DNA of 21,402 nucleotides, taken from Euryarchaeota archaeon UBA91 (GTDB lineage: Archaea; Thermoplasmatota; Poseidoniia; Poseidoniales; Poseidoniaceae). The stretch is taken from positions 1 through 21,402 of the forward strand of contig DAMU01000093.1 of the NCBI GenBank assembly GCA_002499705.1. The letters are read 5' to 3'. Position 1 is the stretch's first letter. Every line of letters starts with the position of its first letter. Shown here piece after piece: positions 14,595-21,402 of this stretch. The position numbers and the translations under genes were made by a program. Under the pieces are notes generated by a model, which did no database searches, was not told the DNA's origin, and saw nothing but the letters and a program-made list of their open reading frames with translations.

Positions 14595-15722
14595 ATGGGG
14601 TCCGAAGAAAAAGTGATGGGAATCGCTCAACTTCTTCATTTTCAAACTCTGGTCACCACTGGAGCATTGTTCCTTGGAATAATTGCCGTTCAACTTTTTT
14701 CCTCTGAAGCAGGCTATGACAGCCTCGTCATCACCTTCATTATCGCTTGTTTAGCCCTCGGTTTGTTGATTTATTCTGCCGACTTTTTCATTGAAGGGGC
14801 GAAAGGATTAGCACGTAGAGGAGGTTTGCCAGAAGTCGTCATTGGTTTGACCATTGTCTCGATAGGAACTTCCTTGCCAGAGATTCTTGTGACGACGACT
14901 GCAGCTTCTGACGTGGCTATGAAACCAGAAGTAGCTGATTTCGCTATAGGTGGAATTCTTGGTTCTATTTTTGTTCAAATCACACTCGTCATGGGTATTG
15001 TCGTGGTCAATAAGGGTCTCAAAATCCGAGAATCCTGGTTGAAGCGTGATGGCCTCATTATGCTGCTCTCAGTGTTGATTCTCACTTTCTTCTTACTTAC
15101 AGATCATACTTTGGAACGTTGGGAATCAATTATTTTAATTTCGTTGTATGTCATTTACATCACGTGGTTACTCACGAATCGTAAAGAAATACAGTTGGAA
15201 GAAGAAGAACTCGAAGAGGACGTGGCAGTTCGTGGCTCAAACTGGAGTGTTGCAGCTTACTTCATCATGGTCGTCTGTGGACTTGCATTTGCCGTTTTCG
15301 CCGCTCATCATTTAGTTGAGCAAGCTCGCCTTATTGCTATTGAACTCAACGTACCTCACGCCATTGTGGGGACAACCGTTTCCGGTATTGGAACCTCATT
15401 ACCTGAATTAACTATTGCCCTGATGGCTGCAAAGCGAAGTCAAGGTGTTGCCATTGGCACACTCATTGGTTCCAACATCACCGACCCCCTGCTTTCGATT
15501 GGTTTGGCAGGCTTAGTCCACCCGCTCCCGATTACTGAGGCTGGTTTTGAACAAATAGTCTACATCATTATTCCGTTCACGATTCTTGGATGTTTTGTCG
15601 CTTTATTGATGATGAGAACGTCGTATGAATTTAAGAAATGGGAGGGCTATACATTGATTGCAATGTATCTCCTGTTCTTGATTGCTTTAGCGGCATATAA
15701 CCGTTCGTGGATTACCTTCTAA
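14595..15722 (+). CDS. CaCA-family cation antiporter (Na+/Ca2+ exchanger-like)
   Basis: Membrane antiporter, most likely exchanging sodium or protons for calcium. The 375-residue protein has the two inverted alpha repeats that form the ion site: GTSLPE at 91-96 with GSIFVQ at 123-128, and GTSLPE at 266-271 with GSNITD at 292-297. An acidic cytoplasmic loop (about 196-210, seven Glu in a row of mixed residues) separates the halves. Glu96, Glu271 and Asp297 match the exchanger's central ligands, but Gln128 stands where the M. jannaschii exchanger has Asn. Ten or more hydrophobic spans are visible. The start is the ATG at 14595; an AAGGAAAGG lies 14 bases upstream, rather far. It follows the divergent aquaporin, which may point to shared osmotic or ion control. 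Confidence 0.88.
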   Translation: MGSEEKVMGIAQLLHFQTLVTTGALFLGIIAVQLFSSEAGYDSLVITFIIACLALGLLIYSADFFIEGAKGLARRGGLPEVVIGLTIVSIGTSLPEILVTTTAASDVAMKPEVADFAIGGILGSIFVQITLVMGIVVVNKGLKIRESWLKRDGLIMLLSVLILTFFLLTDHTLERWESIILISLYVIYITWLLTNRKEIQLEEEELEEDVAVRGSNWSVAAYFIMVVCGLAFAVFAAHHLVEQARLIAIELNVPHAIVGTTVSGIGTSLPELTIALMAAKRSQGVAIGTLIGSNITDPLLSIGLAGLVHPLPITEAGFEQIVYIIIPFTILGCFVALLMMRTSYEFKKWEGYTLIAMYLLFLIALAAYNRSWITF

Positions 15723-15741
15723 AAACAATGAAGACATAAGG

Positions 15742-15756
15742 GGCGACTTCTTCGCC
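15742..15756 (+). terminator. Hairpin between antiporter and acyl-CoA dehydrogenase genes
   Basis: GGCGA (15742-15746) and TCGCC (15752-15756) pair around a five-base loop, followed by TTCTTC and the next ATG at 15763. It could end the antiporter transcript. The stem is short and the tail mixed, so this is tentative. Confidence 0.35.
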
Positions 15757-15762
15757 TTCTTC

Positions 15763-16911
15763 ATGGTGAACTTCCAACTCGACGAAATGCAAGAGATGTT
15801 GAAGGAATTAGCGCATGAATTTGCGGTGGATGAAATCCGACCACATGCTGAACATTGGGATGCTGAATCGGTTTATCCCAAAGAAGCAATTCAATCTGCT
15901 CATGAGATGGGATTGCTTAACCTACACATTGCTGAAGAGTATGGTGGGCCTGGCTTAGGTTCAATTGAAGAAGTTCTTGTCAATGAAGAATTGGCATGGG
16001 GCGACCCTGGATTTGCTACTGCTGCTTACGCGACCTCTCTTGCCTGCGCCCCAATTATCACTGGAGCAACTGAAGACCAGAAGCAAAAATGGCTGAGAAT
16101 GGTTGCCGAAGAGGGAGCCTTAGCCTCGTATGCCGTCACAGAGCCCGGTGCTGGTTCGGATGTTGCAGCGTGCAAGACCAGTGCTCTTCGAGATGGAGAT
16201 GAATACGTCATCAACGGTTCGAAAATGTGGATTACTGGTGCAGGCTATGCAGATTTCTTCTTTGTTTTAGCCAAGACCGATGTTGATGCTGGATACAAAG
16301 GGATGTCAGGTTTTATTGTTGAGAAAGATGCTGAAGGATTCTCTCTTGGAAAGAAAGAATCGAACATGGGTCAGAGATGCTCCGATACTCGCTCAATTCA
16401 GTTTGATGATGTTCGAGTTCCTGCAGATCAACTGATTGGAGGTTCTGAATCCGGTGGATGGATGAACGCTATGAAAGCCTTTGATATGAGCCGTCCAAAC
16501 ATTGCCGCTCATGCTACTGGACTTGCTCGCGCTGCCTATGAGCATGCCTTACAGTATTCAGGGGAGAGAGAAACATTCGGAAAACCTCTTCATCGACATC
16601 AAGCAATTCAATTCCTCCTCGCAGATATGAAAACTAAAATCGAAGCCTCGAGAATGTTGACATGGAAATCTGCCGCTGATTCGGATGCAGGGGTCAAAAA
16701 TACAGAATCAGCAGCACACGCTAAGCGTTTTGCTGCTGATACTGCCATGGAAGTTGCTACCGATGCTGTTCAAGTCTATGGTGGGTATGGATACTCAGAA
16801 GAATACCCGGTGGCTCGATTGATGAGAGCCGCCAAGGTCATGCAAATCTACGAAGGCTCTTCACAGGTTCAAAAGATGATTATCGGCCGTGAGATTACCA
16901 AAGACCTGTGA
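15763..16911 (+). CDS. Acyl-CoA dehydrogenase
   Basis: FAD-dependent enzyme that introduces a trans-2 double bond into an acyl-CoA and passes electrons to an electron-transfer flavoprotein. The 382-residue length is typical of short/medium/branched-chain members. An N-terminal helical domain is followed by the FAD-contacting YAVTEPGAGSD (128-138) and WITGAGYADFF, the middle strand domain, and the C-terminal helical domain with QVYGGYGYSEEYPVAR. The catalytic base is Glu364 in IYEGSSQVQ, the position used by medium-chain and butyryl-CoA enzymes (isovaleryl-CoA enzymes use a different site). Substrate cannot be read from the sequence; the fused branched-chain-type E1 two genes upstream suggests branched or short acyl-CoAs. 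The start is the ATG at 15763 with only a weak upstream AAGGGG; a hairpin lies just before it. Confidence 0.95.
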   Translation: MVNFQLDEMQEMLKELAHEFAVDEIRPHAEHWDAESVYPKEAIQSAHEMGLLNLHIAEEYGGPGLGSIEEVLVNEELAWGDPGFATAAYATSLACAPIITGATEDQKQKWLRMVAEEGALASYAVTEPGAGSDVAACKTSALRDGDEYVINGSKMWITGAGYADFFFVLAKTDVDAGYKGMSGFIVEKDAEGFSLGKKESNMGQRCSDTRSIQFDDVRVPADQLIGGSESGGWMNAMKAFDMSRPNIAAHATGLARAAYEHALQYSGERETFGKPLHRHQAIQFLLADMKTKIEASRMLTWKSAADSDAGVKNTESAAHAKRFAADTAMEVATDAVQVYGGYGYSEEYPVARLMRAAKVMQIYEGSSQVQKMIIGREITKDL

Positions 16912-17634
16912 TCATTTATCGAGTAACTTATCGGCCATGAGTTCCCAAAAATCGATTAATTCTTGTTCCTTCTCTTGCTTTTTTTCTTCAGTTTCTTCCT
17001 GTTGACGTTGCGCCTGTTCAAGTTCGTGCATTTCATCTTCCCAAGCCTGTTGAAGGTCGTACATTTCATCAACCGATTCATGCATTTCCTCTTCATGATG
17101 GTCCATATCCTCTTCATCCCATTCCTCAGGATAATCCCATTCGTCCTCAACCATGTCATGCGTGACGATCATCGTGTCTTGAAAGATGACAATATCCTTG
17201 AGCATTTGACGCTGACAGACAATGAATTGCGCCAGCATTGGAATTTTTAATGCGGTTTTGATGTCGTTAAAAAGTGCTAACACCAGAGATACGATTCTGT
17301 CTCCAATTGGTAGGTTTTGATTTTTGGAATGCAAGCAGAGGTTGACTGAATATTCGTTTTCGTGAATCACATCATTTTGCCACCGACCAGCCTTCACTGC
17401 AATTGACCATTCGGGTTGAGAACGAACGGAATTACCGCTTATACCTTGAAAATTTGAATCAATGCTGTACCAGCGCATCGACTCACCTCGTAATCGAACT
17501 TTGATTGATTCATGTGTCATGATGACAATTTCGACTGCAGGAGTCTCTTTTGCTACAGATTGCAACATCTCTATTGAACGAAGTTCAGGTTCTGACATTC
17601 GGTAATTTTCTTTTGACATATGCACCGTGGACAT
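16912..17634 (-). CDS. Unrecognised protein with acidic Met/His-rich coiled C-terminal tail
   Basis: I do not recognise this 240-residue protein. The first 150 residues look like a mixed alpha/beta domain (strands around EIVIMTHESIKVRL and EWSIAVKAGRW) without cofactor motifs. From about residue 160 the sequence turns strongly acidic, with many His and Met between Glu and Asp, then becomes a Glu/Gln/Lys coiled coil (about 195-225) and ends with a short amphipathic helix (FWELMADKLLDK). The acidic His/Met part could bind metal ions or act as a spacer; this is speculative. Starts at 17634, 17619 or 17598 are possible; a GATATACA sequence (17639-17646 on this strand) lies 20-27 bases before the ATG at 17619 and could serve a leaderless transcript. 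It is divergent from the mocA-like gene. Confidence 0.65.
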   Translation of the reverse strand: MSTVHMSKENYRMSEPELRSIEMLQSVAKETPAVEIVIMTHESIKVRLRGESMRWYSIDSNFQGISGNSVRSQPEWSIAVKAGRWQNDVIHENEYSVNLCLHSKNQNLPIGDRIVSLVLALFNDIKTALKIPMLAQFIVCQRQMLKDIVIFQDTMIVTHDMVEDEWDYPEEWDEEDMDHHEEEMHESVDEMYDLQQAWEDEMHELEQAQRQQEETEEKKQEKEQELIDFWELMADKLLDK

Positions 17635-17685
17635 CGAGTGTATATCAAGAGTAAAGAACAAAACCCTCGACTATAAGTTGCGACT

Positions 17686-18279
17686 ATGGCCAAACCTTGC
17701 CCCGCTGTGATTCTCGCTGCCGGAGCCAGTCAGCGCCTGGGGCAGCCGAAATCATTGGTCTCCATCGGAGATACCACCTTAGTCGGACTTGCCCATGAAA
17801 AATTAGTCAAAGCCGGTTGTTTTCCAATTCTAATTGTAACTCGAAGCGAACTCTCTGTCGCTGTTATGCAAGCCGCAATAGGTTCTACAGTCATCGTCAA
17901 TCCCTCTCCTGAGCAGGGGAGAACGGGGAGTATTCAATGCGGCCTTTTGTCGCTTGCTGGTGATAAAGGTCGAATGCCTAAGCGCGTTTTAATCGCACCT
18001 GTAGATCGGCCTGGTTGGACTGTTTCGGATGTTAATTCTCTTCTTTTATCGCAACGCAGTTCGACACTCGCATCAAACGGTCGCAGAGGTCATCCACTCA
18101 TTTTGGATGAGCAGGCCATCACTTCTATTCTTACAGCACATCCAGAGGTGCCTTTACGAGATTTGGTCTCATTTGAGGAAGTGGTTGTCAATGCCCCACT
18201 TCTTGGATTAAATATCGACCTCCCTGAAGATTTAGCCCTCCTCAAGAAGCATGAATCTACTTTACTTGAAATTGGCTAG
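17686..18279 (+). CDS. MocA/MobA-like nucleotidyltransferase
   Basis: Likely transfers CMP (or another nucleotide) to molybdopterin to make the dinucleotide cofactor of xanthine-dehydrogenase-family enzymes. The 197-residue protein carries the glycosyltransferase-A-like nucleotide-binding loop LAAGASQRLGQPK (10-22), NPSPEQGRTGSIQCGL (72-87), the metal-binding PVDRPG (105-110, Asp107) and RRGHPLIL (133-140). RRGHP is the MocA-like pattern for this subgroup. It is followed 21 bases later by xdhC, the usual partner in molybdoenzyme maturation. No Shine-Dalgarno sequence precedes the ATG, so a leaderless transcript is likely. Another sugar-phosphate nucleotidyltransferase is the alternative, but the pairing with xdhC argues against it. 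Confidence 0.85.
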   Translation: MAKPCPAVILAAGASQRLGQPKSLVSIGDTTLVGLAHEKLVKAGCFPILIVTRSELSVAVMQAAIGSTVIVNPSPEQGRTGSIQCGLLSLAGDKGRMPKRVLIAPVDRPGWTVSDVNSLLLSQRSSTLASNGRRGHPLILDEQAITSILTAHPEVPLRDLVSFEEVVVNAPLLGLNIDLPEDLALLKKHESTLLEIG

Positions 18280-18300
18280 AGACTCAAGGGCAAAGGGTAT

Positions 18301-19191
18301 GTGTCACCCCCTCTAGCGGCCAACATGACTGCGAAGGTGATGGCTTGGGCACTTTCGAGTCTTGCAGACGGTCACCGGGTTGTTCTTGCGAGTGTTGTTG
18401 AAACTGCTGGCAGTGTGCCAGGTAAAGTCGGTGCACGCTTGGCTATGACCGCTGATGGCCAATGGATTGGAACCGTTGGGGGAGCTGGATTGGAGATGAA
18501 AGTACTCCAGCGTTGCCGTGAGCATCTTTCAAATCATCACCAAGCCTTTGGAGAAGTGCTCACATATGGATTGAATAAAAGTGCGAAGGGCTATGAAGTG
18601 ACGCCGCTTGATTCACTTTGTGGCGGCCAAGTGTCGTTAGCAATCGAGGTGATTATTCCAATGCCACATATTTTGTTAATGGGCGGCGGTCATTGTGGCC
18701 AAGCAATTGCAAGTTCGCTGGATGCTTTAGGGTGGCACCATTCAGTCCATGATACTCGAAATGAATATTCCAGTGAAGAGATGTATCCAAATGCTAAGCA
18801 GCGTTCTTCTGAATCGGTCAAGGTTTTCTTGGAAGGTCAGAATCTTGAAAGTCTTGGGCGTTTTTCCGATGTTTTGCTTCTTGGCCATGATTGGGCTGAG
18901 GACGAAGAGCGTCTTCGTATGCTTCTCACCATATTCGATGAGGCAAATGCCACTCCGGATGGCCATCAAGGCCCCCGAATCGGGGTGATTGGTAGCCGTT
19001 CAAAATGGCGGGCTTTTGAAAAAGTCTGTCGTCAAGAAGGCATAGAACAATCAATACTTGATGCAGTTATCTGCCCAATCGGTTTGAATATTGGTGCTGA
19101 ATCTCCTGAAGAGATAGCCGTAGCAGTTGTTGCTCAGATTATGGCCGCATTCAAAGGGGCTGATGCCAATGCTCCAACGTGGCGCGTTTGA
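18301..19191 (+). CDS. XdhC/CoxI-family molybdoenzyme maturation factor
   Basis: Chaperone that binds the molybdenum cofactor, helps its sulfuration and delivers it to xanthine-dehydrogenase-family enzymes. The 296-residue protein shows the XdhC N-terminal domain (AGSVPGKVGARL at 36-47, GTVGGAGLE at 57-65, SLCGGQVSLAIE at 105-116) and a C-terminal Rossmann-like domain (LLMGGGHCGQAIA at 125-137, and CPIGLNIGAESPEEIAVAV at 258-276). All are family hallmarks. The start is a GTG at 18301 with AAGGG ten bases upstream; an in-frame ATG at 18325 is the alternative. It forms a unit with the MocA-like gene. The target enzyme is not in this window. Confidence 0.9.
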   Translation: MSPPLAANMTAKVMAWALSSLADGHRVVLASVVETAGSVPGKVGARLAMTADGQWIGTVGGAGLEMKVLQRCREHLSNHHQAFGEVLTYGLNKSAKGYEVTPLDSLCGGQVSLAIEVIIPMPHILLMGGGHCGQAIASSLDALGWHHSVHDTRNEYSSEEMYPNAKQRSSESVKVFLEGQNLESLGRFSDVLLLGHDWAEDEERLRMLLTIFDEANATPDGHQGPRIGVIGSRSKWRAFEKVCRQEGIEQSILDAVICPIGLNIGAESPEEIAVAVVAQIMAAFKGADANAPTWRV

Positions 19192-19192
19192 T

Positions 19193-19738
19193 TTACTCTT
19201 GAACGAAAATACGTTCTCTAAAGTAGCGCAACTCTTCGATTGACTCGAGAATGTCATCCAATGCTAAATGCGCTCCTTTCTTCTCATAACGTCCCGATTC
19301 AGGATACCACCTTCGTGCCAACTCTTTGATTGTGGAGACATCGATCATCCGATAGTGAAGGTGTTTGACAAGCAGAGGCATTTCCTTTTCCATGAACTTC
19401 TTATCATTCCAAACACTGTTTCCACAGAGAGGCGCAGTGCCTTCTGGAACCCATTTCTTTAGAAAGGAGAGCGTTTCAAGTTCAGCCTCTTGACATGAAA
19501 CACTTTCATGACGAACCCGTTCAACCAACCCACTGCTGGTATGGTGACTTGTGTTCCATTCATCCATTCCTGCCAACAGTTCTTCTGAAACCTTGACGGC
19601 GAGATTTGGCCCGGTTGCCAGAATATTGAGTTCTCCATCAGTGATGACCGTAGCGATTTCAATGATTGACTCTTTCTCAATATCAAGACCCGTCATTTCA
19701 AGGTCAATCCAAACCAAACGTTCGTTCTCCTCAGCCAT
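19193..19738 (-). CDS. orn: Oligoribonuclease (DEDDh 3'-5' exoribonuclease)
   Basis: Degrades short RNA fragments, chiefly dinucleotides (including pGpG in bacteria), to mononucleotides. The 181-residue protein has standard Orn length. The DEDDh site is complete: Asp12 and Glu14 in VWIDLEMTGLD, Asp112 in CGNSVWNDKKF, His157 and Asp162 in HLALDDILESI. Orn-specific motifs HHTSSGL (65-71) and the HYRMIDVSTIKELARRWYP segment are clear. Orn is best known from proteobacteria, actinobacteria and mitochondria, so finding it in an archaeal-looking region is notable. It ends two bases after the xdhC stop on the opposite strand and is divergent from the subtilase gene. No Shine-Dalgarno sequence precedes the ATG. 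Confidence 0.95.
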   Translation of the reverse strand: MAEENERLVWIDLEMTGLDIEKESIIEIATVITDGELNILATGPNLAVKVSEELLAGMDEWNTSHHTSSGLVERVRHESVSCQEAELETLSFLKKWVPEGTAPLCGNSVWNDKKFMEKEMPLLVKHLHYRMIDVSTIKELARRWYPESGRYEKKGAHLALDDILESIEELRYFRERIFVQE

Positions 19739-19807
19739 GATTTCGCCAACAGGTGGAGGTTTTTGAATTGGGCGTAGGGTTATGAAGTTCTCATTGGAGG
19801 GGCGTTC

Positions 19808-21187
19808 ATGGCGGATGAAGCGGGTGCCACGCTTTCAAATGACCCTTTTGTCGATGCTTCTCAGATGAACCCGAAAAACCTCATTGCAGTTGGAGCACTC
19901 ACTTTTTTACTTATTTTCTCCTTTTTTTCGCTTTCATTATCCGGGGATTCAGCACCAATGGCGGTCTCCGAAGCAACTGGTGAAAGTGATGATTGGCGTG
20001 CCTTTTCGGTTGTTGCGCCAGTTGACACTGGAATCAATGTCTATCACGATCATTTCCGAACAAATGAGACATATCCTTCTTGGCTTTTAGATGAACTTGG
20101 CGTCAATAAAGTCTGTGAACTGACATTCAATGGTTCTTGGCAAGAGCGTTATGAAGCTGACCGTGAAGCATGTTGGGACACGCTAACCGCCAGTGATATT
20201 GTCGCTTTCCCTGGAACCAAGATCATTGGTCATTCTCCCGATGGCGACAGTGATATTTTGATTTTAGATGACCCGAATGACGGCCATGGTTCAGCGGTAA
20301 CAGGGGCAGTTCTCAACGCGAATCCGGATGCGGTGATTTTCTTTGTTGAAGGCTTTAGCACCGAAGCGGTAATCGCCGCTGCGAATCAACCGCTTGTCGA
20401 TGTGATTTCAACTTCTTTTGGAGCACCCGGTTCTGTCCCTGTATCTGGGATTGAACGAGGTACTGAAATTGCGGTCGTTGAGCAAGGTAAAATGCATACT
20501 GGTGCTGCAGATAATAGCCCATCACCTGCCATTCAAGATTCGACAGCAGGTCCCCCGTGGTCGATTGGAATAGCAGGGTATGCTGAAGAAGGTGACGACC
20601 AAAAAGAAATCATGTCAGGGTCCTATCCCGATATTTCTGCAGATTGGACTCAATATCTACCGAACCATGACGACATCGATGGATATCATGAAACTTCAGG
20701 GACTTCTTTTGCAACCCCTCGCACCGCAGGTATTCTTTCCTATGTTTTGCAATCATTGCGTTTTGAATTCAATGATGATGGTTCAGGAGCATCTCCAGAA
20801 CAACGCCAAGGTATGTTAGTGAACGGTACCGACAGTGAAGGTAATCCATACCTCATCTCAAATGCTGATGTTCGTGAAGCCCTCAACCTCTCCGCTTGGT
20901 ATCCCGAACTCGATTGGGATCCAACCTCCGGAACCATGCCAATATCACCTGTCGCACCCTGCACGCAAACTGGATGGGGCTTGGTCAACCTGTCGAATAT
21001 TGAGCCGATGATTGCACATCTCAATCAATCCTCTGAACTCTCTCAAAGGCCCGGCGATGTCGTAGCTTGCATGAATGCCAATCAAGACATGAGGGAGGCT
21101 TATTGGAACGCTTACCCTTCTCCTCCTCTCAATGACCACGAACTTTTTGTTACCGGTTCGCAAGGTGTTGAGCGACGTCTTGTTTGA
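19808..21187 (+). CDS. Membrane-anchored subtilisin-like (S8) serine protease
   Basis: A 459-residue secreted or cell-surface protease. After a 23-residue polar start a single hydrophobic segment (about 24-46) would act as an uncleaved signal anchor or signal peptide. The subtilase triad follows in order: Asp73 (APVDTGI), His160 (DGHGSAVTG, where HGT is usual) and Ser300 (SGTSFATP); Asn236 fits the oxyanion position. A large insert lies between Asp73 and His160 (about 87 residues). There is no obvious propeptide domain, and the C-terminal part has two cysteines (near 385 and 422) that might pair. GGAGGGG just before the ATG is a strong ribosome binding site. A role in degrading external protein fits a marine heterotroph; this is inference. 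Confidence 0.9.
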   Translation: MADEAGATLSNDPFVDASQMNPKNLIAVGALTFLLIFSFFSLSLSGDSAPMAVSEATGESDDWRAFSVVAPVDTGINVYHDHFRTNETYPSWLLDELGVNKVCELTFNGSWQERYEADREACWDTLTASDIVAFPGTKIIGHSPDGDSDILILDDPNDGHGSAVTGAVLNANPDAVIFFVEGFSTEAVIAAANQPLVDVISTSFGAPGSVPVSGIERGTEIAVVEQGKMHTGAADNSPSPAIQDSTAGPPWSIGIAGYAEEGDDQKEIMSGSYPDISADWTQYLPNHDDIDGYHETSGTSFATPRTAGILSYVLQSLRFEFNDDGSGASPEQRQGMLVNGTDSEGNPYLISNADVREALNLSAWYPELDWDPTSGTMPISPVAPCTQTGWGLVNLSNIEPMIAHLNQSSELSQRPGDVVACMNANQDMREAYWNAYPSPPLNDHELFVTGSQGVERRLV

Positions 21188-21188
21188 A

Positions 21189-21401
21189 TCAGACACTGAC
21201 CCAATCGATGACGATTTGTCCGTTTTGATTGAGTCCAACAATTGGTTTGTATCCCTCATGTGGTGTATTCTCAATTGATTTGATAATCGCTTCCAATTTA
21301 CCAGTAGGAAGTCGAATCTCGAAACCATGAGGTGTCGTGATTGTCTCTGGGAGAGGGGGTAGTGTATTCTGCTCAATAACTTCGCCTTCTTCTTCAGCAA
21401 T
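21189..21401 (-). CDS. C-terminal part of an unrecognised protein, cut by the window edge
   Basis: An open frame enters from the right edge and ends with TGA at 21189-21191, one base after the subtilase stop on the opposite strand. The 70 visible residues contain no methionine, so the start lies outside. An acidic, Pro-rich beginning (EEEGEVIEQ, LPPLPE) leads to a compact region (THGFEIRLP-like strand, KLEAIIKSIE helix, GYKPIVGLNQNGQIVIDWV strands). I do not recognise it. The codon use and strand-helix-strand pattern look like a real gene end. A longer reading in another frame reaching into the subtilase gene is a shadow. Confidence 0.6.
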   Translation of the reverse strand: MAEEEGEVIEQNTLPPLPETITTPHGFEIRLPTGKLEAIIKSIENTPHEGYKPIVGLNQNGQIVIDWVSV

Positions 21402-21402
21402 T

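Noticed and set aside
16963..17250. A plus-strand frame coding for a very Phe/Leu-rich, membrane-like peptide.
   Set aside because: It is the antisense reading of the Glu/Lys-rich tail codons of the unrecognised minus-strand gene; such shadows always look hydrophobic.
20945..21400. A 151-residue minus-strand frame at the right edge.
   Set aside because: Most of it overlaps the subtilase gene in antisense; a different minus-strand frame ending at 21189 gives a more protein-like sequence that stops neatly next to the subtilase stop.
1..21402. CRISPR arrays, insertion sequences, phage genes or toxin-antitoxin pairs.
   Set aside because: No spaced repeats, terminal inverted repeats, transposase or integrase motifs, or small gene pairs of that type are seen.

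Overview
This 21.4 kb window looks like a piece of an uncultured planktonic archaeal chromosome, most likely a Marine Group II / Poseidoniales-type euryarchaeote. The case for an archaeon rests on an RibL-type FAD synthetase, an archaeal-type endonuclease IV, many strong AGGTGA-like ribosome binding sites next to genes with no leader signal, and very tight gene packing. Several bacterial-type enzymes sit among these genes (GpsA, alpha-type riboflavin synthase, oligoribonuclease), a mixture reported for Marine Group II. The taxonomic call is inference; no rRNA or single decisive marker is present. I find no rRNA, tRNA, CRISPR array, insertion sequence or phage gene, and no gene-free stretch longer than about 150 bases.

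Layout. 88-1828 (+): PhnC/PhnE-like ABC transporter; the ATPase carries a hydrophobic double segment in the middle of its nucleotide-binding domain. 4386-1835 (-): endonuclease IV with a histone-H1-like Lys/Ala tail, glycerol-3-phosphate dehydrogenase GpsA, and a 71-residue winged-helix-like protein. 4533-7018 (+): flavin operon ribB-ribL-ribE-ribH plus a small membrane protein. 7083-9230 (+): thioredoxin reductase and an E1-like MoeB/MoeZ-rhodanese fusion. 9332-13872 (+): receiver-domain protein with an unrecognised output region, a translationally coupled VTT/DedA-like membrane protein, and a fused alpha-beta 2-oxoacid dehydrogenase E1. 14495-13863 (-): aquaporin. 14595-16911 (+): CaCA cation antiporter and acyl-CoA dehydrogenase. 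17634-16912 (-): unrecognised protein with an acidic, Met/His-rich coiled tail. 17686-19191 (+): MocA-like nucleotidyltransferase and XdhC, a molybdoenzyme maturation pair. 19738-19193 (-): oligoribonuclease. 19808-21187 (+): membrane-anchored subtilase. 21401-21189 (-): the C-terminal part of an unrecognised gene cut by the window edge.

How the genes fit together. The rib operon makes DHBP, lumazine, riboflavin and FAD, the cofactor used by two flavoenzymes in the window (TrxB and the acyl-CoA dehydrogenase). The branched-chain-type E1 and the acyl-CoA dehydrogenase suggest oxidation of branched-chain 2-oxoacids, although E2 and E3 are not here. MoeZ-rhodanese, MocA and XdhC point to sulfur transfer and molybdenum-cofactor chemistry, with no molybdoenzyme in view.

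The most unusual items are the ABC ATPase with an in-domain hydrophobic hairpin, the receiver protein coupled to a VTT membrane protein, the tailed endonuclease IV with altered metal-ligand positions, the mixed archaeal/bacterial flavin operon with a cysteine-free RibL, and two hairpins that could mask ribosome binding sites (ribB, trxB). I do not see a convincing, wholly new multi-gene system.
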